Of a DNA stretch of 64,000 bases, positions 7,839 through 16,874 are shown piece after piece. The first letter of the stretch is position 1, and each line of letters starts with the position of its first letter. Origin of the DNA: Wukongibacter sp050859025. Its GTDB lineage: Bacteria; Bacillota; Clostridia; Peptostreptococcales; Caminicellaceae. The position numbers and the translations under genes are program-made. The notes below the pieces were generated by a model. That model did not search any database. It saw nothing but the letters and a program-made list of their open reading frames with translations, and was not told the DNA's origin. The stretch is from contig NZ_CP138200.1 of the NCBI RefSeq assembly GCF_050859025.1, positions 2,976,001-3,040,000 of the forward strand, given 5' to 3'.

Positions 7839-10800
7839 ATGAAATCAATTATTGGTGCTGCTATCCGTGGTCGAAGGGTAACTCTATTTTTTGCTCTTAT
7901 ACTTGCAATAACAGGAATAATTTCTTATCAAATTATTCCTAAACAGGAGAATCCCGATGTGTCTGCCCCAGGTGCAATTATTACGACTATATATCCAGGA
8001 GCATTGCCCGAGGAAGTGGCTGAGTTAGTATCTAAGAAGATCGAAGACAATATCACTGATATTGAAGGCTTTGACAGTATGGAAACTACTTCGAAGAAGG
8101 GAGTTTCAAATATATTAGTTTTTCTAGATGTAGATGCTGATACTGATAAGGCCTGGGATGAATTAAAGGATAGAATAGATAAGATCAAACAGGAGCTTCC
8201 CGATGGATGTTTTGAACCTTTAATCAATACAGATATAGCTGAAACAGCAGGAATACTAATTAGTTTATCTGGTGATAAATACTCATATGAACAGCTTGAA
8301 GCCTATGCCGATGAGTTTAAGAAGGAACTGAGGAGAGTAGATGGGGTTTCACGTTTTGAAATTATTGGAGAAGTTGAGAAGGAAGTAAAGGTCAAGATTA
8401 ATACCCAGAAATTAAATCAATATGCCCTTTCGGTGGAAGATATTGTTAATATATTACGTGCACAAAATGTTGAAATTCCATCTGGAGCTGTAGAATTTGA
8501 AGATGGGAAAATAGATGTAATAACCCAAGGAAAATTCACTTCTCTAAGGGATATTGAAAATACTATTCTAGGGGGTTCAACTGAAAATGGATCAGTAATT
8601 AGACTTGGTGACATAGCAGATATTTATATGGATTTAGAAGATGGTACTGAAAAGTTTAAACAGGACGGCAAAAACGCTATACTAATAGCTGGATATTTTA
8701 AAGACGATGAGAACATTGTTTCAATAGGAAAGGAAGTAAGAGATAGGTTAGAAATAATTAAGAAAACCTATTCCAAAGATCTTATTATTCATGAAGTATC
8801 ATTCCAACCTGAGGATGTCGATAAATCCGTTACTGATTTTGTTATGAATCTACTACAAGGAATGGTATTTGTTATCATTGTTGTACTCATAGTGGTTGGC
8901 TTTAGAAATGCAATTGTAGTTTCTACAGCTATTCCATTATCAATGCTACTTACTTTTAATATGATGAACTTTCTAAATATAAAAGTTCACTTTATGTCTA
9001 CGGCAGGATTAATTATAGCACTTGGGATGCTAGTAGATAATGCTATAGTAGTTAGTGATGCAATCCAAGTAAACCTTGATAATGGAATGGATAAATTTAA
9101 GGCTGTAGTAGAGGGAACAAGCAGGTCTTCGATTCCAATTTTTACATCTACGTTAACAACCATTGCAGCATTTATGCCTTTGTTATTTCTACCCGGAGCC
9201 CCAGGAAAGTTTGTAGGAGATATACCTAAAATAGTTATACTTACATTGTCAAACTCATATTTAGTTGCAATGTTGGTTACCCCTGTAATGGCATATTTAG
9301 TTTTCAAGCCAAGAATAGAGAAAAGTGCTGGCAATAAGGGTATTGTTAAAGAATTTTTTGAAAATCTATTAGAAATTTCATTAAAAAATAAAAAGAAGAT
9401 GCTTTTATTGACTCTTGTCTTATTTATTTTAACAACAAGGCTAGTTGGAGTAATTGGACTTCGTTTTATGCCCTTTGCTAATAAAAATATTTTATATATA
9501 GATATTACCTCTGAAGTTACTGGAGATATGAATGCAACTGAGGAGTTAGTTATGGAGGTTGAGAGCATTTTAAAGGAAAGTCCAGAGGTAGCCAGCCTAA
9601 CTACATCTATAGGCAACGGTCTTCCAAAGTTCTATATTTCTATGTTACCATCAGTGCAGTCAAAGGATTTTGGGCAAATTATGCTTAGATTTGATCTTGA
9701 AAAGGGTAAAAGATTTACGCACAAGGAAGAGCTTACCACCTTTTTACAGGAAGAAATCGATGGTCGTATCAAAGGAGGAAAGGCTATTGTAAAGATGCTT
9801 GAATATGGGAAGCCTATCGGTCATCCAGTAAGGGTTAGGTTATTAGGTGACGACTATAGCACCATCTATAAAGAAGTCCAGTTGATTCAGAGAGAGCTTG
9901 AAAATATTTCTGGAACGATAAATGTAGAGAATGATGCTTCGGAGAGAACCTTTATATATACTGTAGAAACCGATGATGATATCTTAAGAAGATATGGTTT
10001 GTCTAGATATGATATTCAGAAGCAAGTTAATATTGCCCTAAAAGGAACAAAGGCATCTACCTATAGAAAAGCAGGCAATGAATATGATATTGTAGTTGAA
10101 AGTAATGTGAATACGTTGAGCCAATTGGAAAATCTAAACATTAAATCATCAATGCTAGGAAATAGAGTATTATTAAAACAGTTTACAAATATTAAGCTAG
10201 AAGCTCAAATTGATACCCTACGAAACTACAATGGAGATCTAAACATTATGGTTACAAGTGATGTAAAGCATGGGTACAGTGGAGTAGATATTGAAAATAT
10301 ACTTGAAGAAAAAATCTCTAAGATGAACCTAATAAATGAAGTTGTATTTGACGGTGAAAGAGAACAAATTGAGACGAATTTTGGAAGCATGAGAATACTA
10401 TTTATGTTGGCAATAATACTGGTATATTCAATTTTACTGATTCAATTCAACTCATTTATCAATCCACTTATTATTTTAATAACTATTCCAATGTCTATTA
10501 TAGGAATATTCAATGGATTATTCCTTACTGGAGAACCACTTAGCTTTATGGTTATGTTGGGGATTATAAGTCTTGCAGGTGTTGTTGTTAACAACGGTAT
10601 TTTATTAATTGAATACATTAACGAGGCGAGAAAGCAGGGCTTTACAATTGAAGAAGCCTGCAAGGATGCCGTTAGCAAGAGGTTTAGACCGATTATTTCA
10701 ACCACTATGACTACTATTATAGGACTTGTTCCGCTTTATTTATCGGACAATCCGCTATTTAAAGGGATGTCAATAGCATTAATGAGTGGTCTATTAATTT

Positions 10801-10886
10801 CAACAATATTAACGATGATTATAATTCCAACTATTTATGCAACAGTTACTAAGGATAGACAGATTATTGGAGAGTCTATAGAATAG
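7839..10886 (+). CDS. RND-family efflux pump (AcrB/HAE-like inner-membrane subunit)
   Basis: About 1015 residues, normal for the family. The first helix is followed by the large docking/porter loop beginning PKQENPDVSAPGAI. A cluster of helices has LGMLVDNAIVVSD (about 393-405, the proton-relay Asp region), then a second porter loop and a second helix bundle (FNSFINPLIILITIP ... GVVVNNGILLIEY). In the second bundle the usual acidic residue is replaced by VNNG. The substrate is unknown; lipids, dyes or antibiotics are possible. The ATG at 7839 is preferred to GTG 7830 because GGGAGAG lies at 7824-7830. No outer-membrane factor follows, as expected for a monoderm. A decayed relative lies at 51.8 kb. 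Confidence 0.92.
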   Translation: MKSIIGAAIRGRRVTLFFALILAITGIISYQIIPKQENPDVSAPGAIITTIYPGALPEEVAELVSKKIEDNITDIEGFDSMETTSKKGVSNILVFLDVDADTDKAWDELKDRIDKIKQELPDGCFEPLINTDIAETAGILISLSGDKYSYEQLEAYADEFKKELRRVDGVSRFEIIGEVEKEVKVKINTQKLNQYALSVEDIVNILRAQNVEIPSGAVEFEDGKIDVITQGKFTSLRDIENTILGGSTENGSVIRLGDIADIYMDLEDGTEKFKQDGKNAILIAGYFKDDENIVSIGKEVRDRLEIIKKTYSKDLIIHEVSFQPEDVDKSVTDFVMNLLQGMVFVIIVVLIVVGFRNAIVVSTAIPLSMLLTFNMMNFLNIKVHFMSTAGLIIALGMLVDNAIVVSDAIQVNLDNGMDKFKAVVEGTSRSSIPIFTSTLTTIAAFMPLLFLPGAPGKFVGDIPKIVILTLSNSYLVAMLVTPVMAYLVFKPRIEKSAGNKGIVKEFFENLLEISLKNKKKMLLLTLVLFILTTRLVGVIGLRFMPFANKNILYIDITSEVTGDMNATEELVMEVESILKESPEVASLTTSIGNGLPKFYISMLPSVQSKDFGQIMLRFDLEKGKRFTHKEELTTFLQEEIDGRIKGGKAIVKMLEYGKPIGHPVRVRLLGDDYSTIYKEVQLIQRELENISGTINVENDASERTFIYTVETDDDILRRYGLSRYDIQKQVNIALKGTKASTYRKAGNEYDIVVESNVNTLSQLENLNIKSSMLGNRVLLKQFTNIKLEAQIDTLRNYNGDLNIMVTSDVKHGYSGVDIENILEEKISKMNLINEVVFDGEREQIETNFGSMRILFMLAIILVYSILLIQFNSFINPLIILITIPMSIIGIFNGLFLTGEPLSFMVMLGIISLAGVVVNNGILLIEYINEARKQGFTIEEACKDAVSKRFRPIISTTMTTIIGLVPLYLSDNPLFKGMSIALMSGLLISTILTMIIIPTIYATVTKDRQIIGESIE

Positions 10887-10931
10887 AATATGGCAAATTT
10901 AATTGGCTTTAGAAATTAAGAATTTAGAAAT

Positions 10932-10957
10932 AGCAAAGGAATTATGATTCCTTTGCT
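10932..10957 (+). terminator. hairpin after the RND operon (first copy)
   Basis: AGCAAAGGAATTATGATTCCTTTGCT folds to an 11-bp stem (given here as two arms AGCAAAGGAAT and ATTCCTTTGCT with a short loop). It lacks a T-run; the near-identical copy at 11099 has one. Confidence 0.55.
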
Positions 10958-11098
10958 CAGATTGTTGACAAAGTCAACAAAATGATAGACTGTTGAGAAA
11001 TCTGAATTTCGAGGCGTGCTGAAAGCAAGAGACCGCAAAATACGTAAGGGTTCTTGCTTGAAGCAACAACGAAGAAATTCGGGTTTGTCAACAGTCTC
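10958..11098. repeat. 141-bp structured intergenic element inside a duplicated hairpin
   Basis: The segment has complementary arms: AGACTGTTGA (10987-10996) pairs with TCAACAGTCT (11088-11097), and GAATTTCG pairs with CGAAGAAATTC. An internal hairpin is formed by AAGCAAGA (11023-11030) and TCTTGCTT (11052-11059). It is bracketed by two 25-of-26 identical hairpins (10932-10957 and 11099-11124). A part copy lies in opposite orientation at 31493-31553. This looks like a small mobile or REP-like element that duplicated its target. Confidence 0.6.
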
Positions 11099-11131
11099 AG
11101 CAAAGGAATTATGACTCCTTTGCTATTTTTG
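11099..11131 (+). terminator. hairpin with T-run (second copy)
   Basis: Same stem as 10932-10957 with one base changed, followed by ATTTTTGT. This is the likely functional terminator of the RND operon. Confidence 0.65.
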
Positions 11132-11381
11132 TAAATAATAAGCTGATTCTTTTCAACAATTTTACTTTATATTTCTTAATTATTTCTTAATTGGACTATA
11201 TAGATAAACTGAATATTAGCAAATAAGATATAATGGATGCATGGATATATAAACTTGCGTGTACTAAATAGAAAAGAAAGTAGGGATTATAGTATAACAA
11301 CTAAGGAATTATATACATAAAAAAATAGTACTTTTTTTCCTTGGCACTAATAATTATCACAAGCAAAATAAGTGAAAAATA

Positions 11382-11410
11382 TTGTCAATTTTGTGTAAAA
11401 GTTGTATCAT
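11382..11410 (+). promoter_or_regulatory. sigma-A type promoter
   Basis: TTGTCA (11382-11387), 17-base spacer, TATCAT (11405-11410). It lies 88 bases before the ATG of the anchored protein gene that opens the ABC cluster. Confidence 0.55.
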
Positions 11411-11497
11411 ATAGAAAGTGTTAAGATTAAAGCTTGACTGGTATTTAAGTATTCCCAGCATTTTAAGAAATTGACACAAAGACAGGGGGGATTAAAT

Positions 11498-12898
11498 ATG
11501 AACCAAAAGACTATTTCACTAATCGTAGCTATACTGATAGTAGGCGTTGGTTTAGCTGCATATCCAGTAATTAAGAACAATATGATTATAAAGGACCCTA
11601 TCAATCATATTATGTACAGCTGTATGAAAACATCAAAGGAAAAAAATCTAAATGCTAATTTATCGGTCAAAGTAGAGATTGATGAAAAGCTAGCAGTGGA
11701 GCAGGGGGAATTTGATAATATGTCCCAAAACCCAGATGCTATGGCTGCTTTTATAAATTCATTACTTAAGAACTTTGAAATCCTTTATGATATTAATATG
11801 ATAACCGATGATAGTAATGATTTATTTAAGATGAATGCTGGTATAGATATAAATTATAGTGAAAAAACTTTAATTGATGGAGACTTTAACCTAGAGCCTT
11901 GGGAGCTTGGGATTAAATTGCCAAAGCTTTATAAAAAATCCTTATATATTGATATTAATGAAGTCATAAATGCCGATGGTAATGATATTAACTTGTATGA
12001 TATTGACTTTAAGGCATATTTAGACTTGCTACAGAAGGAAGATGAGCTTTATGAAGCTGTAGCTAAGAATTATCAACCTTATAAGGATATTATATATAAT
12101 TACTTACAGGGAAAAGTTGAAAAGCTAGATAAAGAGATGATTACATTAAATGTTTACGGTGAAGACAGAGAAATAGAAGTTACTAAATATAGACTGAATA
12201 TTAATCTGCTAGATATATATGACGTATATGGGGACTTATTAGAAGTTGTTAAAAATGATGAGGCGGTTAAGGCTTTACTTCAATCAAGAATTAAGGAATT
12301 TAAGGATTTAGTTATTAAAAATAGAGATTATGAAAAGTTTGGATTAACTGAGAAAGAATTTACTAAAGATATAAAGGCAATAGAGGATAGGATTACTAAT
12401 AATTGGGATGAAGAAATAGATACAATGATAACTGAATTTAAATCAATCTCCAATAAGGATGAATTCTCAAATCTTGAAGATATGATTGATAATTATACTA
12501 TAGCTATTGATAAGAATCATTTATTGAGACAGGTTGAGCTTGATATTCAATCACAATTTATAAAGATAAAAGAAGTCATATCCTGTAATGCATTTGGAAA
12601 AAATGTTAAAGTAAATAGCCTAAAACTAAAAGATGATGAAGATAAAATCAACTTGCTAAATATTAAAGATGATGAGGTTTTAACTAAAGAAATTGGACAA
12701 GAGGTTGTAATTAATCTTTTATCTCAAATACTTGGAGGAGAAGCAGTGGAGGCCTTATTAGCAGATATCAAGGCTGAATCAAAGGTATTACCTGCCAATG
12801 AAAGCAAAGAAATTATAAATAATGTAGATGATATGTTTAATCAAATGAAAATGTATTTACCACTTATGTTAAAGGGAATGGGACTTGAAAATGATTAA
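11498..12898 (+). CDS. membrane-anchored extracytoplasmic protein of unknown function
   Basis: About 466 residues. An N-terminal uncleaved signal anchor (about 6-25, ISLIVAILIVGVGLAAYPVI) is followed by a long acidic, lysine-rich soluble region with no cysteine lipobox, ending KGMGLEND. I do not recognise the family. The start is ATG 11498 after GGGGGG (11485-11490), rather than the farther TTG 11471. The next gene overlaps its stop, so it is the first cistron of an ABC-2 cluster. A role as an accessory or substrate-capturing subunit of that transporter is inferred from position only. Confidence 0.75.
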   Translation: MNQKTISLIVAILIVGVGLAAYPVIKNNMIIKDPINHIMYSCMKTSKEKNLNANLSVKVEIDEKLAVEQGEFDNMSQNPDAMAAFINSLLKNFEILYDINMITDDSNDLFKMNAGIDINYSEKTLIDGDFNLEPWELGIKLPKLYKKSLYIDINEVINADGNDINLYDIDFKAYLDLLQKEDELYEAVAKNYQPYKDIIYNYLQGKVEKLDKEMITLNVYGEDREIEVTKYRLNINLLDIYDVYGDLLEVVKNDEAVKALLQSRIKEFKDLVIKNRDYEKFGLTEKEFTKDIKAIEDRITNNWDEEIDTMITEFKSISNKDEFSNLEDMIDNYTIAIDKNHLLRQVELDIQSQFIKIKEVISCNAFGKNVKVNSLKLKDDEDKINLLNIKDDEVLTKEIGQEVVINLLSQILGGEAVEALLADIKAESKVLPANESKEIINNVDDMFNQMKMYLPLMLKGMGLEND

Positions 12899-13562
12899 AG
12901 CAATTCATATAAGCAAAAGCATAAAAAATAAAAATATACTATGTGATGTAAGTTTTGATTTGAAGGATGGAGATGTCTTAGGAATTGTTGGTCCTAATGG
13001 AGCTGGCAAATCCACTTTAATCTCAATACTATCTACAATAATAAAGCCCACTAGCGGAAGTGTTTCATATTATATTAAAGACAAGCTATATAATGGAGAT
13101 ATCAAAAAGGTAATTGGATATGTACCCCAGGAAATAGCACTATATGATGAGCTTACAATTAAAGATAATCTCTTGCTCTTTGGTACAGCAATTAGTAGTG
13201 ATAAGGCTTTAGTATTAGAAAGAGCTAAGAGTATAGCTAAGAGTTTAGGTTTGATGAATGAATTTCAAACTAGAGTATCGAGATTATCGGGGGGCACGAA
13301 GCGAAGGGTTAATATTGCCATAGGACTGATTAGAGATCCCAAGTTTATATTTATGGATGAACCTGTAGTAGGGGTCGACTATATGGCTAGAAGAGATATT
13401 GAGAGGATAATTTTAAATATGAGTGAGCAAGGTAAAATCATAGTTATTACAAGTCATTTATTAGAGTTTATAGAGAACACGTGTAACAAGCTTTTAATAT
13501 TAAAAAATGGAAAGCGGAAATATTTTGGTGATTTTAATGATGAAATTAAGTCTAAGATATGA
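12891..13562 (+). CDS. ABC transporter ATP-binding protein
   Basis: About 223 residues, one nucleotide-binding domain. Walker A is GPNGAGKS (about 34-41), the Q-loop region is YVPQE, the signature is LSGGTKRR (about 132-139), Walker B is FIFMDEP (about 152) and the H-loop is TSH. ATG 12891 overlaps the previous stop by four codons, a sign of translational coupling. Two ABC-2 permeases follow, so this is the motor of an exporter, possibly for a drug, lipid or peptide. The overlap of the next gene is unusually long. Confidence 0.92.
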   Translation: MIKAIHISKSIKNKNILCDVSFDLKDGDVLGIVGPNGAGKSTLISILSTIIKPTSGSVSYYIKDKLYNGDIKKVIGYVPQEIALYDELTIKDNLLLFGTAISSDKALVLERAKSIAKSLGLMNEFQTRVSRLSGGTKRRVNIAIGLIRDPKFIFMDEPVVGVDYMARRDIERIILNMSEQGKIIVITSHLLEFIENTCNKLLILKNGKRKYFGDFNDEIKSKI

Positions 13563-14772
13563 ATATGGCAAACTTAGAATGCTGACAAAAATGGAGACGA
13601 AACGTATTTTAAACCAGATTTCAAATATTGCTTTACTGGTTTTATTACTAATTCTATTTGTCAGTATGTTTGTTTCTATTTCAAGAAATAGTGGATTGAA
13701 AATAGACTCTAAGGTTGCCTTAGCTATTGAAGATAAGTCCTTTGAAGTGAAAGCTCTTCTTGACAACGTTGTGGAAAATAAACTAAATGGAGTAATTGAT
13801 TTTGAGGAAGTAAATATTGAGAATGGGCTTGAAAAACTAAGAAATAATGAAGTAAAGGTAGTAATACATATTGAAGAAGGAACAACTGAGCGCTTAAATT
13901 ATGGAGAAGCTGCTACGCTTAAGATATATATAAATGACACCCCAGACATTGCTACAAATTTTCTTATCCAATACCTGGAAAGTCTTGTAGAGGTGCTGAA
14001 TGAGGGGCAAAGTGGAGCAATGATATATTGGGATATCATGAAGGCTGAGGGTTTTAATACAGACGAAAGACTGGATGAACTAAACAAGATAGCCTTAAAG
14101 TATATGAGTTCATTTCTGACAAGGGGAAGAGTCTTTGAAGAAACTGAGGATTTGGATAATTTTTATGGAGCTTCTATTATTAACTTTTACTTTGCTACAT
14201 CATTATTGATTATTTCCATTATAAGTGCTATTTTATTTCACTTAGATATGAACGATGATCTGAAAAAAGGAAAAATTCAGCGAGTTTTGAATAATGGTTT
14301 TAATATCTGGCATATATATTCAGCTAAGATTATAGCAGGAGTGATTTTTTCATCCCTACTTGTAACAGCTTTTAAAGCGATTTTTATGGCTCTATTTGGT
14401 ATATTCTCTTTTGGTGAATTATTAAAGTTTGTAGCTTTATTTATTATGGTTAATGTAATTATCCATATGATGGTAATTATCCTTTATATTGCTATAGCTA
14501 ATGACATCCTAAGAGATTGGGCCTTTATAGTGAGTTTTATGATTACTTCATTTATTAGTGGAATTATTTTGCCGCTCAATTCTATGGGTGTAGTATTTAA
14601 AGAGCTTAGTAGACTAAATATACTAACTATAGGACATAACCTATTATTAGGATACTCACTTTCTATTGAAAGAATATTGGTAATTACACTACATTTTTTT
14701 GTACTTATAGGAGTAATCGGCTATATCCATAGAAGGAGGTGGAGGGAGTTTGAGGGCTTTATTAAGTATTAA
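13537..14772 (+). CDS. ABC-2 type permease (first)
   Basis: About 411 residues: one N-terminal helix (LLVLLLILFVSMFVSI), a large extracytoplasmic region, then five or six helices in the C-terminal half, the layout of ABC2_membrane_3 (YhgE/NodJ-like) permeases. The frame is open from 13507 inside the ATPase gene. I choose ATG 13537, with a weak GGTGA site, but ATG 13579 after the ATPase stop is possible. It is paired with the next permease gene, which overlaps its 3' end by 23 bases, so the two probably form a heterodimer. Confidence 0.85.
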   Translation: MMKLSLRYEYGKLRMLTKMETKRILNQISNIALLVLLLILFVSMFVSISRNSGLKIDSKVALAIEDKSFEVKALLDNVVENKLNGVIDFEEVNIENGLEKLRNNEVKVVIHIEEGTTERLNYGEAATLKIYINDTPDIATNFLIQYLESLVEVLNEGQSGAMIYWDIMKAEGFNTDERLDELNKIALKYMSSFLTRGRVFEETEDLDNFYGASIINFYFATSLLIISIISAILFHLDMNDDLKKGKIQRVLNNGFNIWHIYSAKIIAGVIFSSLLVTAFKAIFMALFGIFSFGELLKFVALFIMVNVIIHMMVIILYIAIANDILRDWAFIVSFMITSFISGIILPLNSMGVVFKELSRLNILTIGHNLLLGYSLSIERILVITLHFFVLIGVIGYIHRRRWREFEGFIKY

Positions 14773-15808
14773 GATTAAGAATCAGCTTCATAAAAAGAGA
14801 AACTTAGTAATGCTTTTAATAATTCCACTTGTAATAACCTATATTTGTACATATATAGACAAGGAAGCAAGGGATCCTTCGAAGGTCTATAATGTTGCTA
14901 TTATAGATCGTGATGTAACGGAACTTTCCTCATCTCTTGTTAGGAAGATGGAGGAATATAGTGAAATAGAACTATTTAAAGAAAAAGAACTAAAAGACAG
15001 TCTTAGAAAGCTTGCTAGGGGAAAATATGATGTGGTTTATGAAATAAGGGAGGGGCTTCAAAGGAAAATTCAGAATGGAGAATTTGATGATACCTTGACG
15101 GCTCATAAAGAGGTAAATTCTACAGAGGTTAAATGGTTAAATGACCAGATTAGCCTTATGGTAGTAAAGGAATGGTTATATTTAGATGTATTCAATATTA
15201 TCCAGAACTTAGACATTGAGTTTAGTGAAGAAGATTTTAGAAAAAAATTTGAAGAATCGATGTCTAATAATAAAATACTGACCCTTGACATTGAAAGGAT
15301 AGATGAAGGAGAAGATGAAATGGAAGTAAGTAAGACTTCGAAGGCATGGACTTCATTTAAAATCCTCTGGGCTAGTATAATAATATTTATTGTTATAAGC
15401 TTTGGAAAAGGAGTAGTAGATGATAGAGAGAGGGGAATAATAACGCGTCTTGAGTTATCAGGCTTATGTAAGACAAAATATCATGCTGTGGGTATGATAA
15501 TACAAATTTTTTGGATTATCATACCTTTTGCAATTTCTTTCCTTATATTATCCTATTTTACTTGTGAAAGGTCTACTGGGTTCTTTTTTAATCTATTAAT
15601 AACTATTTTTTATACAATAGTTATTTGGTCATTAATTATCCTGATTGGATATATTTTCAGCTCAAAAAGGAGCTACAATTTTGCAAGTCAAGGCTTTCTA
15701 TTGATTTCAATAATTTTTGGTACAGAATTTTTGAGTGGTGCTATTAAATTAATTGATTACTTATCTTGGATTTTTCCAATCAAGTGGTATATGTATTTTA
15801 AGATATAA
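14750..15808 (+). CDS. ABC-2 type permease (second)
   Basis: 352 residues with the same plan as the preceding permease: an N-terminal helix (VMLLIIPLVITYICTYI), a charged outer domain and five or six C-terminal helices, one containing GKGVVDDRERGIITRLELSG, a motif seen at the coupling region of ABC-2 permeases. The TTG start at 14750 is supported by two purine-rich sites, AAGGAGG (14733-14739) and GGAGGG (14741-14746), inside the upstream gene. It completes the ATPase-permease-permease set. Confidence 0.87.
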   Translation: MRALLSIKIKNQLHKKRNLVMLLIIPLVITYICTYIDKEARDPSKVYNVAIIDRDVTELSSSLVRKMEEYSEIELFKEKELKDSLRKLARGKYDVVYEIREGLQRKIQNGEFDDTLTAHKEVNSTEVKWLNDQISLMVVKEWLYLDVFNIIQNLDIEFSEEDFRKKFEESMSNNKILTLDIERIDEGEDEMEVSKTSKAWTSFKILWASIIIFIVISFGKGVVDDRERGIITRLELSGLCKTKYHAVGMIIQIFWIIIPFAISFLILSYFTCERSTGFFFNLLITIFYTIVIWSLIILIGYIFSSKRSYNFASQGFLLISIIFGTEFLSGAIKLIDYLSWIFPIKWYMYFKI

Positions 15809-15933
15809 TTTGCTTATAATTATTGAAAACAACACCTTTTGCTAGAATTGTGGCTCAGGGTATTGTTAAGTTTTAAGTATAAGCTATGTTTTTTTGTGTT
15901 CTTAATCATTTTAGAAAGGTAGGAGAATAAATT

Positions 15934-16086
15934 ATGGATAACTCTGGTAATAGAAATAATAAAATTAGAATCTGGCCAGTTATTTTAGGTGCTATTGTAT
16001 ATATCATACTTAATGAGATATTTGATATACCAAACTTATACGCTTATTTAAAGGAATATCTTAAAATGATTTTTTCTACAGGATAA
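15934..16086 (+). CDS. 50-residue single-span membrane protein
   Basis: A short gene with AGGAG at 15921-15925 and ATG at 15934. The product has a polar asparagine-rich start (MDNSGNRNNKIRIW), one hydrophobic helix (about 15-29) and an amphipathic tail. It is not recognised. It lies between the ABC cluster and the NfeD/flotillin pair and shares the strand of both, so it could belong to either. Confidence 0.6.
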   Translation: MDNSGNRNNKIRIWPVILGAIVYIILNEIFDIPNLYAYLKEYLKMIFSTG

Positions 16087-16287
16087 TTCTAGGGTAAATT
16101 ACAAATTAAGAAAATATTAAGAAGGTAAATAGATATTGCAAGTAGAATTCTTATAGTACAATTATAATATACCTCTAAAAATATTCCTTATAAAAGTAGA
16201 CCGTAGGGTGTTCTTTTGAATATCCTCAAGGATATGCTTTGCTATTTAGAATTTCAAGTTTTGAAAGGAGGGTTTGATTAATTATTC

Positions 16288-16839
16288 ATGTATTTAATTT
16301 ATAAGATCACTTTTATTACAGGAGTACTGTATGCAGCTACTACATTGGTTTTGGGACATTTATTTGATTCAGTAGATTTTGATGGAGATATTGATATCGG
16401 AGTAATGACTGTCTTACCAATAAAACCAATAACCATAGTTACTTTTATAACAGTTTTTGGAGGAGTAGGTATAATTTCCACCTTGAGAAACTTTTCAGTT
16501 GTATTTGGTTTCATTATTTCCTTTGTTATAGCTTATGTAACCTCATTATTAATTTATAGGTTAATAGTGATTCCCCTATATAGGGCCCAAAATACTAGTG
16601 CAGCTTCACAGAAGGACTTGATAGGGGTAACTGCCAAGGTGACATCAACAATAATGGAGAATGCTTTTGGACAGATTACCTATAAAAACAAAGGAAATAC
16701 ATACTCTTCGCCGGCTAAAAGCATTAAGGAAGAAGCTATATTAACAGGAACAGAGGTAGTTATTATATCTATTGAAGATAATGTTTTTTATGTAACCACT
16801 AGCGAAGAGCTCTTTTCAGATGCTCAGTTTGATGAGTAA
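16288..16839 (+). CDS. NfeD-like membrane protein (YuaF type)
   Basis: 183 residues: an N-terminal span, two central spans (about 50-92) and a C-terminal OB-like domain (about 105-175) with DLIGVTAKVTS and GTEVVIISIE, the NfeD C-terminal fold. In Bacillus the YuaF protein is encoded just before flotillin FloT and works with it at membrane microdomains. The same order is seen here with a 35-base gap. GAAAGGAGGG precedes ATG 16288 at some distance. Role by analogy: flotillin partner in membrane organisation or stress. Confidence 0.8.
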   Translation: MYLIYKITFITGVLYAATTLVLGHLFDSVDFDGDIDIGVMTVLPIKPITIVTFITVFGGVGIISTLRNFSVVFGFIISFVIAYVTSLLIYRLIVIPLYRAQNTSAASQKDLIGVTAKVTSTIMENAFGQITYKNKGNTYSSPAKSIKEEAILTGTEVVIISIEDNVFYVTTSEELFSDAQFDE

Positions 16840-16874
16840 TTGGTAAAAAAATTATTAAAGGAGGAAGAGATTAC

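Noticed and set aside
8987..9616. 209-codon reverse ORF inside the RND pump
   Set aside because: Its frame mirrors the coding frame of the strong RND gene and it has no ribosome site or recognisable product.
10958..11098. Toxin-antitoxin or small protein gene in the structured element
   Set aside because: No frame longer than about 30 codons has a ribosome site; base-pairing, not coding, explains the conservation with the copy at 31.5 kb.
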